This document shows positions 33,370 through 41,373 of a DNA stretch of 64,000 nucleotides, one piece after another. Within the stretch, counting starts at the first letter, position 1, and each line of letters begins with the position of its first letter. The notes under the pieces are model-generated. The model was given only the letters and a program-made list of their open reading frames with translations. It was not told the origin of the DNA and did not search any database. This stretch comes from CAVTHW01 sp963734625 (GTDB lineage: Bacteria; Acidobacteriota; Terriglobia; Bryobacterales; Bryobacteraceae), in contig CAVTHW010000006.1 in NCBI GenBank assembly GCA_963734625.1, positions 186,001 through 250,000 of the forward strand, read 5' to 3'. The position numbers and the translations under genes were made by a program.

Positions 33370-33672
33370 ATGCCAACCTATGTGACCCTTTTCAAATGGA
33401 CCGAGCAGGGCGTCAGGGATATAAAGAACGCCCCTGCGCGGTTCCAAGCATCAAGGAAGCTCACTGAATCGATGGGGGGGAAAGTCCTTGGTCTCTACGT
33501 CACGATGGGGGAGTACGACATCATTGCCGTGACCGAAGATCCGAGCGACGAGGTAGCTTCCGCTGTCGCCCTCTCCATCGCCGCGAAAGGGAACGCCAAG
33601 ACCAAGACCATGAGGGCATACACGGAAGGTGAATTCGCTGAGATCGTCAAGAACGTCCAGTTCGCAGACTGA
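33370..33672 (+). CDS. GYD domain protein
   Basis: A 100-aa protein of the GYD family (ferredoxin-like fold). MPTYVTLFKWTEQGVRDIKN is the standard start, the name-giving motif is degenerate here as GEYDIIAVTE, and GNAKTKTMRAYTEGEFAEIV closes the domain. Function of the family is unknown. The ATG at 33370 matches the family start exactly. It is a stand-alone gene between repeat modules. Confidence 0.9.
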   Translation: MPTYVTLFKWTEQGVRDIKNAPARFQASRKLTESMGGKVLGLYVTMGEYDIIAVTEDPSDEVASAVALSIAAKGNAKTKTMRAYTEGEFAEIVKNVQFAD

Positions 33673-33833
33673 CCGTTGAGTAGGTTCTTTCTGGCACGCC
33701 TGGCCTTGGCTATCCGACGCGGCGGCTGATTGCTGTGACGCGGGGCGGCGCACGGCGGAGCATGGCTGCGTTGGCGGTGTCAGCGGCGTCTGCGGCACCC
33801 GATACTCGCCAGATTGTGCTGGAATAGATTCCC

Positions 33834-34013
33834 ATGATCGAGTGCATTCAGAAGGAAGACCTATCGCCGATTTGTCCCCATTGCAGCGGGCCGATCAAGG
33901 AGGTGTGGTGCCGCGAAGTCAGCAGCTTCTTGGGGAAACGCTACATGTACTTCTGCCCCCTATGCCGGAAGGTCCTCGGCATCTCGCACCGCAAGGGCTT
34001 TTGGATGGGTTAG
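33834..34013 (+). CDS. 59-aa zinc-ribbon protein
   Basis: A very short gene whose second copy (40041) differs by few bases and only one residue (Met to Ile), which argues for selection on the protein. The sequence contains CPHC (residues 14-17) and CPLC (41-44), spaced like a zinc ribbon, with an extra Cys near the start (MIEC) and one in VWCREV. The C-terminus is basic (ISHRKGFWMG). It could bind nucleic acid or act as an accessory subunit; no family recognised. Confidence 0.65.
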   Translation: MIECIQKEDLSPICPHCSGPIKEVWCREVSSFLGKRYMYFCPLCRKVLGISHRKGFWMG

Positions 34014-34300
34014 GATTCAGCCGCTCAAGGTCGTAGGCCCTTGAAAGCGTATTCTGCTCCTGGCACGGCTGCTGTATGGCGCGATGCTGCGATGCATGGA
34101 GTCGCTGCTGCGGCGCAGGGCGGTGTCAGGCGGTGCAGGCGGAGTCGCTCGGATAAAGCGGATGAAATGAAAGGCTCCAACGGGGGCGGTTTGGATGTAA
34201 AATCGACGGGGCCAGGCTGAAACTCAGTGCAAATTTCAGTCTAGGCTGTAGACTGGATCGTAAGGCGCATGGTTGAATTGCGCAGAACGGCAGCATCGAG

Positions 34301-34660
34301 ATGTTCGAGATCTCACTCACCCGTTTGATCGTAAGACGCGTGGTGGACTGGCGAAGGAACGCAATCGCGAAGACTTGGCCAATGACTCAGGCAACCGTGG
34401 AATCGGGAGCTGTCAGGACTGATGACGCCCCCCTCTACCGTGCTGAGATCGCCTACTCCTACTCCGTGGCAAACAACTTCTACTCCGGTTTCCACGAGCG
34501 AGTCTTCGTCAAGAAAGAGGCCGCACGGCGTTTCATCGACGTATTCAAGGGAAAGGCCGTTGTAGTCAACTACAATCCGCAAGAGCCTGGGATCTCGACG
34601 CTGACGAACGCGGCGCTCCGTGGCGCGGTCTCAGACCCATCGATCCTTCGATGGCGTTAA
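34301..34660 (+). CDS. DUF3592-like protein, intact copy
   Basis: A 119-aa protein. AKTWPMTQATVESGAVRTDD, AEIAYSYSVANNFYSGFHER and AVVVNYNPQEPGISTL match the DUF3592 pattern (WPxxxG-x-V, Y-x-Y-x-V-x-G, V-x-Y-P-x-x-P), but the flanking membrane helices usual for the family are missing. The function is unknown. A second copy at 40507 is split by a mobile palindrome. The upstream DNA has a TAAAAT-like box near 34198. Confidence 0.65.
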   Translation: MFEISLTRLIVRRVVDWRRNAIAKTWPMTQATVESGAVRTDDAPLYRAEIAYSYSVANNFYSGFHERVFVKKEAARRFIDVFKGKAVVVNYNPQEPGISTLTNAALRGAVSDPSILRWR

Positions 34661-34929
34661 TGGCGCTGGATGCCTTCTGCCCGCCCTCCCCAAAAGAGCA
34701 TCCGCAGCGTCTTGTTGGTGAGGCGTAGAAGACCATAGATGCACGGATGACCGGGCGGCTAATTGGCCCGATGCTGCGATGCACTGCGGTGCAGGGCGGT
34801 GTTTGCGGTGTCGGCGGAGTCGCTCGGATAACAAAAGTGAAATAAACGGCTCCGGCAGTGGCGGTTGGATGTATGATTGATGGCGGCCAGGAAGCGCAGA
34901 CGGAAATCCCGGCTATAAGGAGACAGTTC

Positions 34930-35463
34930 ATGAAGAAGATTCTTTTACTTCTGGTCGCTGTTGCCTTCGTTTGGCTACCAGCGCAGGCTCAAGTCACCTA
35001 CTCGAAGGCGGATGTTTTCGGGGGTCTCGCTCTCCTCAGTACCGAGGATATCAATGGCGATAACAGCCGTGAGCTATTCACAGGCTGGCAAGTCAGCGTG
35101 GCCGGTAACGTCCACCGAAATGTCGGCCTCGTGGCGGATTTTGGTGGCCAGTACAAGACCATTGAAGGCTTTAAGCTCCATGCCTATTCGTACTTGTTCG
35201 GGCCGAGGTTCAATGTACGCGCAGACAAGACGACAGTATTTGCAGAGGCGCTCCTCGGTGGTGTACGTGTGGGTGGCGAGGGTTTTTCGCAGAACCTCTT
35301 TGCGTTGGGCTTCGGCGGCGGTGTGGATGTCAAGGCAAGCAACCGCGTGTCCATCCGCGTTATCGAATTCGATTGGCTCCCCAATCACTCCGAGGGGTAT
35401 TGGTCCAAGAAGGAAGTTCGAATCCTCTTCGGGGTTGTTTTTCACGTTGGCGGCGGGTCCTAG
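34930..35463 (+). CDS. Outer-membrane beta-barrel protein (porin/OmpA-barrel-like)
   Basis: A 177-aa protein with a signal peptide (MKKILLLLVAVAFVWLPAQAQ) followed by alternating strands typical of an eight-stranded barrel: YSKADVFGGLALLS, LFTGWQVSVAGNVHRNVGLV, ADFGGQYKTIEGFKLHAYSY, LFGPRFNVRADKTTVFAEAL and the C-terminal KEVRILFGVVFHVGGGS. Length and layout fit OmpW/OmpA-like or opacity-type barrels. AGGAG lies ten bases upstream of ATG 34930. The function is unknown. Confidence 0.8.
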   Translation: MKKILLLLVAVAFVWLPAQAQVTYSKADVFGGLALLSTEDINGDNSRELFTGWQVSVAGNVHRNVGLVADFGGQYKTIEGFKLHAYSYLFGPRFNVRADKTTVFAEALLGGVRVGGEGFSQNLFALGFGGGVDVKASNRVSIRVIEFDWLPNHSEGYWSKKEVRILFGVVFHVGGGS

Positions 35464-35820
35464 TCGGCCATACCAATTGAATTTCTGGAGCAGTCCAGTC
35501 CCGGCGGGATTCGTAGGCAGGGATACCTGATACACGGGACGACTGTCGGTCTTAGAGCGACTCTTGACGACAGGTGTCCCAGCAGCACACAAAGAGGTGA
35601 ATTCCGGCCCAATTAGCGAAAGTCCGGCCTAGTCGGAAGTGTTACATCATCGGCTGCTGTTAGCGCACTTCCATCTGACTAGGCGGCTCTTCGGGGAGTT
35701 GGACGTGCCGGGCGGGGTAGAGGGTTGCAGATGCACGGGAATTGATCGGGAGGTGTTCCCTGTCTGACACTGTCAGCGGAATCTGGCGGTCCACAGGCAT
35801 CGCTTCAAACAGGCGTTTCC
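35464..35820. other. Intergenic stretch with hairpin and dyad
   Basis: GCCTAGTCGGAAGTG (about 35,627) and CACTTCCATCTGACTAGGC (about 35,668) form a probable terminator-like hairpin. A dyad CTGACACTGTCAG lies at 35764-35776 in the same conserved block seen at 31466, 39411 and 41139. No gene. Confidence 0.45.
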
Positions 35821-35838
35821 CGTAATCCATTGATTACG
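35821..35838. promoter_or_regulatory. Operator-like palindrome CGTAATCCATTGATTACG, copy 1
   Basis: Perfect inverted repeat CGTAATC/GATTACG with a 4-bp centre, eight bases upstream of a TATAAT box (35847-35852). The identical sequence and spacing recur at 39471 before the paralogous gene. It could be a repressor site overlapping the -35 region; no good -35 is seen. Confidence 0.6.
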
Positions 35839-35903
35839 AACGAGCGTATAATGACCCCAGCCATGGACTGCTGGTTGCTCCTGGCATCTTGGGAGGCGAG
35901 ATC

Positions 35904-36263
35904 ATGTTGCGGCAAGTTCTTTGTTGTTTTCTGATTCTGACGCTGGTTGGCCTCGGCAGGCCGGTTCTGGCCGCAGAGCAGACCGTTCAGGACATGAAGG
36001 ACACGGTTTCGAGAGTGTACTTGGAAGGGTCCAAGGTCAAAGTGAAGCTCAAGGACAGTGGCCAGTTGGAGGGGCGGATTAGCGGGCATGGTGTCGAGAG
36101 CTTCACAGTCGAAGCGGACCAACGGCTCCAGACTGTTTCCTACGCCGATGTGACGGAGATCAAGCAACAGAAAGGCCGGAGAATCCTCCTCTGGATCCTG
36201 GTCGGCATCGGCATCGTTGTCGTCGTGGGGATAGCCGGAGACGCGGCATTGGGCGAGACGTAG
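35904..36263 (+). CDS. Exported Sm-like beta-barrel protein with C-terminal helix, paralogue 1
   Basis: A 119-aa protein. The signal peptide MLRQVLCCFLILTLVGLGRP is followed by a small beta domain (KVKVKLKDSGQLEGRISGHG, SFTVEADQRLQTVSYADVTE) whose V-x-L-x-(D/G)-G pattern resembles Sm-like RNA-binding barrels found in exported acidobacterial proteins. A C-terminal membrane helix follows (ILLWILVGIGIVVVVGIAG). The paralogue at 39550 shares promoter and signal peptide. An operator-like palindrome lies upstream. The function is unknown. Confidence 0.7.
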   Translation: MLRQVLCCFLILTLVGLGRPVLAAEQTVQDMKDTVSRVYLEGSKVKVKLKDSGQLEGRISGHGVESFTVEADQRLQTVSYADVTEIKQQKGRRILLWILVGIGIVVVVGIAGDAALGET

Positions 36264-37177
36264 GCGAATCCTACTTGGAATGCCGAATCTGAAGTCGTGG
36301 CAGGCGGCCTGTTTCATGCGGCGGATTGGGCTGTTCGTCATCACGCCGCTCGTGGCTACTTGTGTTCTCGCTCAGTCAAGTCCACCAGTTCAGGAACAAC
36401 CCACCGGCGAGGTTGAGCGGTCAGGGGGATTCCGCTGGGGTGCGGCTCTCAAGCAGTCGTTTATGTTCCTCAGCATCGAGCACTCGCTGCGCCTCACGCA
36501 GGACAAGACCAGGAGCCAGTTGCAAGGCAGGTTCCTGAAGGAATATTGGACTTCCGTCAAGAGCATTCGTGGATGGGGAGACGGAGACAGCGTCCTCACG
36601 AATTACGTGGCCCACCCCATGCAGGGAGGAGTGGCAGGCTTCATTCAGATACAAAACGATCCAGACGGAATTAACCGGGAATTCAGCACGGACAGCGCCT
36701 ATTGGCGTAGCCGCTTCAAAGCGATGGGCTGGGCAGCGGTCTACAGCACGCAGTTCGAGATCGGGCCGATCAGCGAAGCTAGCATAGGCCACGTAGGCGA
36801 AAAGGAGGGCACGACAGGCTACTCCGACCTTGTCGTGACTCCCTTGGGCGGGCTTGGCATGATGGTCCTGGAAGACGCCATGGACCGTTTCGTCATCAGC
36901 AGATTGGAGCCAGGAGGCACCAGCCCCGTTTGGCAGTGCTTCCTGCGAGTGACATTGAATCCGCAACGTAGCCTGGCAAATCTGTTGCGGTTTAACCCAA
37001 CTTCCGCACCACCACTGACCGGTGGGGTCGGTTTTCTGGCGGTTTCGATTCAGGCTGCGATTCAACTCCTTCGTTTTCAGTCATGAGGTCTGGATAACGC
37101 TGAAATAGTGACTACTAGTAGGGGCAATAGATTGCCGACAGTCTCGATCCAATATCGATATATAGTGATTATTTCTC

Positions 37178-37206
37178 TTGACTCTTCCGGTCTTCTCGTT
37201 TTTAAT
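37178..37206 (+). promoter_or_regulatory. Probable promoter of the IS1634-type transposase
   Basis: TTGACT, 17-bp spacer, TTTAAT, 12 bases before the transposase ATG. Confidence 0.5.
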
Positions 37207-37218
37207 AGTGTCTAGAGT

Positions 37219-39096
37219 ATGTATATCCGCAAAGCTTCGCGGACCGTTCACGGCAAGACCTACTTCAACTACCTCCTTGTCGAAAGCCACCTCACCCCCA
37301 AAGGCCCCCGCCAGAAGATCATCTGCTCGCTCGGCGACCTCTCTCCGCGTCCCAAGGAGCAATGGCTCGAGCTGGCCCGCAAGCTGGAGAACGCCCTCAC
37401 CGGCCAGCAGGATCTGTTCGCCTCCGCCAGCCCCGATCCTGAATTGGAAACGCTCGTCGCCAAGGTGAAGGCCGGGCCCCGCCGGCGCCGCGCCCAGCAG
37501 GATCAACAGGCGCTGGCCACCAGCGTCGAACCCGGCGAGGAAAAGATCGCCGTGTTGACCGGCGCCGTGCGCAGCGAGCAATCGCGCGAGGCCGGGCCGG
37601 TCCACGTGGGCTACCAGTTCTGGCAGCGGCTCCGGATCGACGCGATTCTGCAGGAAGCGGGCCTGGGGGAGCGGGCACGTCAGTTGACCTGCACGATGAC
37701 CCTCAATCGCTTGATCCATCCCGCCAGTGAGTTGGCCATGCCGGAGTGGATTCGCACCACGGCGCTGCCCGACATTCTGGGGGTGGACTTTCAGGACTTA
37801 GCCGAAGACGCGCTGTATCGCAATCTCGACAAGCTGCATCCGCGCCGCAACCAGATCGAAGCGGCTCTGGCCGAGCGCGAGCGGAACCTGTTTGACCTGG
37901 ATCAAACGGTGTTTCTCTACGACGTCACTTCAACCTACTTTGAGGGCCGTGCGCTGGCCAACCCGAAAGCCCAGCGGGGGTACTCGCGGGACCATCGCGG
38001 CGACTGCAAACAGGTGCTGGTGGGACTGGCGGTGAACCGGGACGGCTTTCCGCTGGCGCACGAAGTGATGGCCGGGAACCGGCACGACTCGACGACGCTG
38101 GAGGAGATGCTCGCCGCGCTCGACCAGCGGGTGGGGCTCAGAAGCGGCCAGACGGTGGTGGTGGACCGGGGCATGTCGGGCGAGGAGAATCTGAAGAAGA
38201 TCCGGGCGCGAGGCCTGCACTATCTGGTGGCCGCGCCCTATAGCGAGCGGCACGAATGGGTGGAGGAGTTTCAAGACGCGGCGGAGTTTGAAGAAGTGCG
38301 GCGGGAGCCGTCGCCGCGCAACCCGTTCCAGAAAAAATCGACGATTCAGGTAAAGCTGCGCCAAGCGGGCGGCGAGACGCACGTGTTGTGTGTGAGCAGC
38401 GAGCGGAAGGAAAAGGACCGCGCGATCCGGCAGGCGCACGAAAAGCGGCTGGTGGCGGACTTGGCGAAACTGGAAAAGCGCGTGGCCAAGGGCAAGGGGA
38501 AAGGGACCAAGCCGGAAGAGGTGCAGCAGTCCATCGGGCGGCTCAGGGAGCGCTACTCGCGGGTGGCGCGTTACTACCGGATGGAGTACGACGCCCGGGC
38601 CAAGACGTTTCATTACAGTCTGGATGAGGCCAAGCGGGCGCAGGCCGAGAAGCTCGACGGGAGTTACTTACTGAAGACCGACCGCGAGGACCTCAGCGCG
38701 GACGAGGCCTGGCGAATCTACATTCTGCTGACGCGCGCGGAGGCGGCGTTTCGCACGCTCAAGTCGCCGCTGGGTGAGCGGCCGGTTTTTCATCACAAGG
38801 AAGGCCGCGTGGAAGCGCACATATTCCTGTGCGTGCTGGCCTACCATTTGCTGATCTCGATCGAGAAGACGCTGCTCAACCAAGGCGTCCACACGTCCTG
38901 GGCCACGGTGCGTGAGACCCTGAAGACGCACCAGGTGAATACGATCGTGCTGCCCACCGACGGCGGCCTGGTGCTGCGCATCCGCAAGGGCACCACCCCG
39001 GAACCGGTGCACCGCGAACTGTACGCGAAGCTGGGCATCGAGCCGGAGGTCATCCGGCCACGCAAGAACTGGACGCGAGAGGAGACCGCAAAATAG
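37219..39096 (+). CDS. IS1634 family transposase
   Basis: A 625-aa IS4-superfamily DDE transposase. The first catalytic Asp is in FLYDVTSTYFEGRALAN, the second in QTVVVDRGMSGEENLKKIRA, and the Glu in LTRAEAAFRTLKSPLGERPV followed by the conserved VEAHIFLCVLAYHLL. The N-terminal part (RTVHGKTYFNYLLVESHLTP) is typical of the IS1634 group. Length is normal and no frameshift is seen, so it is probably active. The element has inserted into the 3' end of the exported-protein gene. Confidence 0.92.
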   Translation: MYIRKASRTVHGKTYFNYLLVESHLTPKGPRQKIICSLGDLSPRPKEQWLELARKLENALTGQQDLFASASPDPELETLVAKVKAGPRRRRAQQDQQALATSVEPGEEKIAVLTGAVRSEQSREAGPVHVGYQFWQRLRIDAILQEAGLGERARQLTCTMTLNRLIHPASELAMPEWIRTTALPDILGVDFQDLAEDALYRNLDKLHPRRNQIEAALAERERNLFDLDQTVFLYDVTSTYFEGRALANPKAQRGYSRDHRGDCKQVLVGLAVNRDGFPLAHEVMAGNRHDSTTLEEMLAALDQRVGLRSGQTVVVDRGMSGEENLKKIRARGLHYLVAAPYSERHEWVEEFQDAAEFEEVRREPSPRNPFQKKSTIQVKLRQAGGETHVLCVSSERKEKDRAIRQAHEKRLVADLAKLEKRVAKGKGKGTKPEEVQQSIGRLRERYSRVARYYRMEYDARAKTFHYSLDEAKRAQAEKLDGSYLLKTDREDLSADEAWRIYILLTRAEAAFRTLKSPLGERPVFHHKEGRVEAHIFLCVLAYHLLISIEKTLLNQGVHTSWATVRETLKTHQVNTIVLPTDGGLVLRIRKGTTPEPVHRELYAKLGIEPEVIRPRKNWTREETAK

Positions 39097-39410
39097 TGAC
39101 TGAAAAACGGACAAGTCCTTGCTTTTCAATGGTCCGTTTTCAAAAACGCGGAAGTTGGGTTAAGTGGCCGTGGCACCGTGACGCCCGTCAATTGTCCCGG
39201 ACACAACACTAGACCCCGACTTGTCGGCCCGACGGTCGTCCCAGGCGAGCGGTGTTGGTCTTGGATTCGGCCTACTCAAGTTCGTAGGCCGTTGAGAGAG
39301 TCTCCCGCACGGGCGCAGGGACACCTGAACCTGAGGCTCTTCGGGGCTTTGCGGCGGCTCTGGCGGTGTCGGGGAGGGTGCACTGTGGGTGATCGGAATG
39401 CGTAGTCTGC

Positions 39411-39423
39411 CTGACAGTGTCAG
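39411..39423. promoter_or_regulatory. Dyad CTGACAGTGTCAG, copy 3
   Basis: It lies in the shared block with GATCGGAATGCG before it and GCGAAATCTGG after it, 47 bp upstream of the palindrome at 39471. Confidence 0.5.
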
Positions 39424-39470
39424 CGAAATCTGGCGGTCCACCGGCATTGCCAGAGACGGGCGTTTTCCGT

Positions 39471-39488
39471 AATCCATTGATTACGAAC
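39471..39488. promoter_or_regulatory. Operator-like palindrome CGTAATCCATTGATTACG, copy 2
   Basis: Identical to the site at 35821 and followed by the same ACGAGCGTATAA box before the second Sm-like protein gene. Confidence 0.6.
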
Positions 39489-39549
39489 GAGCGTATAACG
39501 GACCCCAAATGGACCGGTGGTTGCTCATGGGGTCTGGGGAGGAGAGAGC

Positions 39550-39930
39550 ATGTTGCGGCAAGTTCTTTGTTGTTTTCTGGTTCTGATGCTAATCGGCTCA
39601 GGGGGACCGGCCATCGCCAAAGACATGACCGTCCAGCAGGTGAAGGACAGGGTCAGAGAGATGGAAGGCAAGGGGTCCACATGCAAACTCAAGATGAGAG
39701 ACGGCACGTTGCTGCAAGGGAAGATTAGCCAATCCAGCAGCGAAAGCTTCACCATCGCCGACAAGGACAGGCCTGGAATGGTGGTCGCGTATGGGGATGT
39801 GACGGAATTTCAAAAGAAAGGGATGCACTTGGTGGCCAAGTTAGCGATCATAGTGGGCATCGCATTCGGAGTTATCTTGGGTGTGACCCTCGCCATGTGC
39901 GAAGGTAAGTTCGGCTGTAGCCCCTCCTAG
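39550..39930 (+). CDS. Exported Sm-like beta-barrel protein with C-terminal helix, paralogue 2
   Basis: A 126-aa paralogue of the protein at 35904. The signal peptide MLRQVLCCFLVLMLIGSGGP is almost identical. The beta domain (TCKLKMRDGTLLQGKISQSS, SFTIADKDRPGMVVAYGDVT) has diverged more, and the C-terminal helix is LAIIVGIAFGVILGVTLAM. Conservation is highest in the promoter and signal peptide, which suggests an expressed pair with different specificity. The function is unknown. Confidence 0.68.
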   Translation: MLRQVLCCFLVLMLIGSGGPAIAKDMTVQQVKDRVREMEGKGSTCKLKMRDGTLLQGKISQSSSESFTIADKDRPGMVVAYGDVTEFQKKGMHLVAKLAIIVGIAFGVILGVTLAMCEGKFGCSPS

Positions 39931-40040
39931 CGCAGAGCCATCTGACACTTCTGCTGCTCGGCGCATGGCGGCGCACGGCAGTGCCAAGCGGGGTTGGCGG
40001 GGCACCCGATACTCACCAGATTGTGCTGGAATAGATTCCC

Positions 40041-40220
40041 ATGATCGAGTGCATTCAGAAGGAAGACCTATCGCCGATTTGTCCCCATTGCAGCGGGCCG
40101 ATCAAGGAGGTGTGGTGCCGCGAAGTCAGCAGCTTCTTGGGGAAACGCTACATATACTTCTGCCCCCTATGCCGCAAGGTCCTCGGCATCTCGCACCGCA
40201 AGGGCTTCTGGATGGGTTAG
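40041..40220 (+). CDS. 59-aa zinc-ribbon protein, second copy
   Basis: It has the same length, same CPHC and CPLC knuckles and the same start as the gene at 33834, with Ile instead of Met at about residue 38. Both copies are intact although their neighbour in this copy is broken. The function is unknown. Confidence 0.62.
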   Translation: MIECIQKEDLSPICPHCSGPIKEVWCREVSSFLGKRYIYFCPLCRKVLGISHRKGFWMG

Positions 40221-40506
40221 GATTCGGCCTGCTCAAAATTGAAGGCCCTTGAAAGCGTATTCTGCTCCTGGCACGGCTGCTGTATGGCGCGATGCTGCGA
40301 TGCATGGAGTCGCTGCTGCGGCGCAGGGCGGCGTTGGCGGTGCAGGCGGAGTCGCTCGGATAAAGCGGATGAAATGAAAGGCTCCAACGGGGGCGGTTTG
40401 GATGTAAAATCGACGGGGCCAGGCTGAAACTCAGTGCAAATTTCAGTTTGGGCTGGAGACTGGATTGTAAGGCGCGTGGTTGACGTGCCAGAAGGGCGGC
40501 GTCGAG

Positions 40507-40953
40507 ATGTACGAACTCTCCCTCACGCGTTTAATCATAAGGCGCGTGGCGTGCTGGCGCAGGAACGCCATCGCGAAGACCTGGCCAATGACTCAGGCAA
40601 CCGTGGAGTCGGGAGCAGTCACCACTGATGAGGCCCCCTTCTCCCATGCTGAAATCGCCTACTCCTACTCTCCGGTAACACGCGATTGACCGTGTTGCCG
40701 TTGGTAATCGAGCAGGGCAGCTGCGCCAGAGGCGCCCAGCCGCCCTGCCAAGGGCTCCGTGGCAGACAACTACTACTCCGGTTTCCACGAGCGGGTCTTC
40801 GTCACGAAAGAGGCGGCACGGCGTTTCATCGACGTATTCAAGGGAAAGGCCGTTGTAGTCAACTACAATCCGCAAGAGCCTGGGATCTCGACGCTGACGA
40901 ACGCGGCGCTCCGTGGCGCGGTCTCAGACCCATCGATCCTTCGATGGCGTTAA
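40507..40953 (+). pseudogene. DUF3592-like gene, copy interrupted by repeat A
   Basis: It starts MYELSLTRLIIRRVACWRRN and runs to AEIAYSYS, where 87 bp of palindromic repeat enters and introduces an in-frame stop (TGA at 40687). After the repeat, VADNYYSGFHERVFVTKEAA continues to the normal end. The uninterrupted homologue is at 34301. The insertion is a multiple of three, so only the internal stop breaks the frame. Confidence 0.88.
40671..40757. mobile_element. 87-bp mobile palindromic repeat (family A), inserted in a gene
   Basis: Bounded exactly by comparison with the intact paralogue: TACTC, then TCCGGTAACACGCGATTGAC to CAAGGGCTC, then CGTGGC. CTC flanks both sides, a possible 3-bp target duplication. 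Two stems are visible: GGTAACAC/GTGTTGCC and a GC-rich one around GCGCC-AGA-GGCGC. No coding capacity, so it must move in trans. Confidence 0.85.
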
Positions 40954-41138
40954 TGGCGCTGGATGCCTTCTGCCCGCCCTCCCCAAAAGAGCATCCGCAG
41001 CGTCTTGTTGGTGAGGCGTAGAAGACCATAGATGCACGGACGACCGGGCGGCTAATTGGCCCGATGCTGCGATGCACGGCGGTGTCGGCGGCGTTGCCGG
41101 AGACGCTGCACGGGAATTGATCACGACGTGTGGTCTGC

Positions 41139-41151
41139 CTGACAGTGTCAG
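41139..41151. promoter_or_regulatory. Dyad CTGACAGTGTCAG, copy 4
   Basis: It lies in the same conserved block as the other three, about 115 bp upstream of the TTGAAA-N16-TATAAT promoter at 41265, as for copy 1. Confidence 0.5.
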
Positions 41152-41264
41152 GGGAATCTGCTGAAAATGGGTGGTTTCTTGGCTTCGGGACCCTTCGGAA
41201 GGACCCAACCGGCCCTCTTGGAGGCAAGTCGGGGTACCGGGACTCACAAATTGGGCTCAACCAC

Positions 41265-41292
41265 TTGAAAATGCAGCTATTGGGTGTATAAT
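41265..41292 (+). promoter_or_regulatory. Sigma70 promoter TTGAAA-N16-TATAAT
   Basis: Same spacing and downstream CCTCACAC as the promoter at 31592. Its former gene has been lost behind the IS630 insertion. Confidence 0.65.
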
Positions 41293-41296
41293 TCCT

Positions 41297-41373
41297 CACA
41301 CGCCAGGACCAGACGACGGAACTCCTGGCTGATAGGCTTCGTGAACTCAAGTAGAAGCGCAACATCTAGCGTA
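41297..41373 (+). ncRNA. Conserved leader RNA motif, copy 2
   Basis: GCCAGGA pairs with TCCTGGC (copy 1 has AGCCAGGTTC/GAACCTTGGCT), then GCTTC/GAAGC around the same GTGAACTCAAGTA loop, ending in CATCTAGCG. It is cut at its 3' end by IS630, so the downstream gene is unknown. Confidence 0.58.

Larger units (their letters stand above)
33794..34785 (+). repeat. ~1-kb segmental duplication, copy 1
   Basis: Nearly identical to 40001-41078. It contains the 59-aa zinc-ribbon gene, a GC-rich module and the 119-aa membrane-associated protein gene with their flanks. Copy 2 differs by scattered substitutions and an 87-bp inserted palindrome. Confidence 0.85.
36996..39159 (+). mobile_element. IS1634-type insertion sequence, complete
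   Basis: Terminal inverted repeats CCCAACTTCCGC (36996-37007) and GCGGAAGTTGGG (39148-39159), flanked by TTAA on both sides (36992-36995, 39160-39163) as a target duplication. One transposase gene fills it. About 220 bp of leader precede the gene. Confidence 0.85.
36280..39212 (+). pseudogene. Exported conserved protein gene split near its 3' end by an IS
   Basis: Frame 36280-36993 encodes a signal peptide (MRRIGLFVITPLVATCVLAQ) and a domain with FMFLSIEHSLRLTQDKTRSQ, NYVAHPMQGGVAGFIQIQND, YWRSRFKAMGWAAVYSTQFE, IGPISEASIGHVG and VLEDAMDRFVISRLEPGG. Removing the IS and one TTAA copy restores NLLRFKWPWHRDARQLSRTQ plus a stop at 39212, giving about 254 aa. The pattern is that of an unnamed acidobacterial exported family (DUF3943-like). 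The insertion replaces only the last 16 residues, so a slightly altered protein could still be made up to 37086. Confidence 0.78.
40001..41078 (+). repeat. ~1-kb segmental duplication, copy 2 with 87-bp insertion
   Basis: Matches 33794-34785 except for scattered substitutions and the inserted repeat at 40671-40757. The length difference is accounted for by the insertion within one base. Confidence 0.85.

Noticed and set aside
28433..41372. Integron cassette array
   Set aside because: The region is cassette-like, but no integrase gene is present and the recurring GC-rich modules lack a visible RYYYAAC/GTTRRRY attC pair; genes also lie on both strands.
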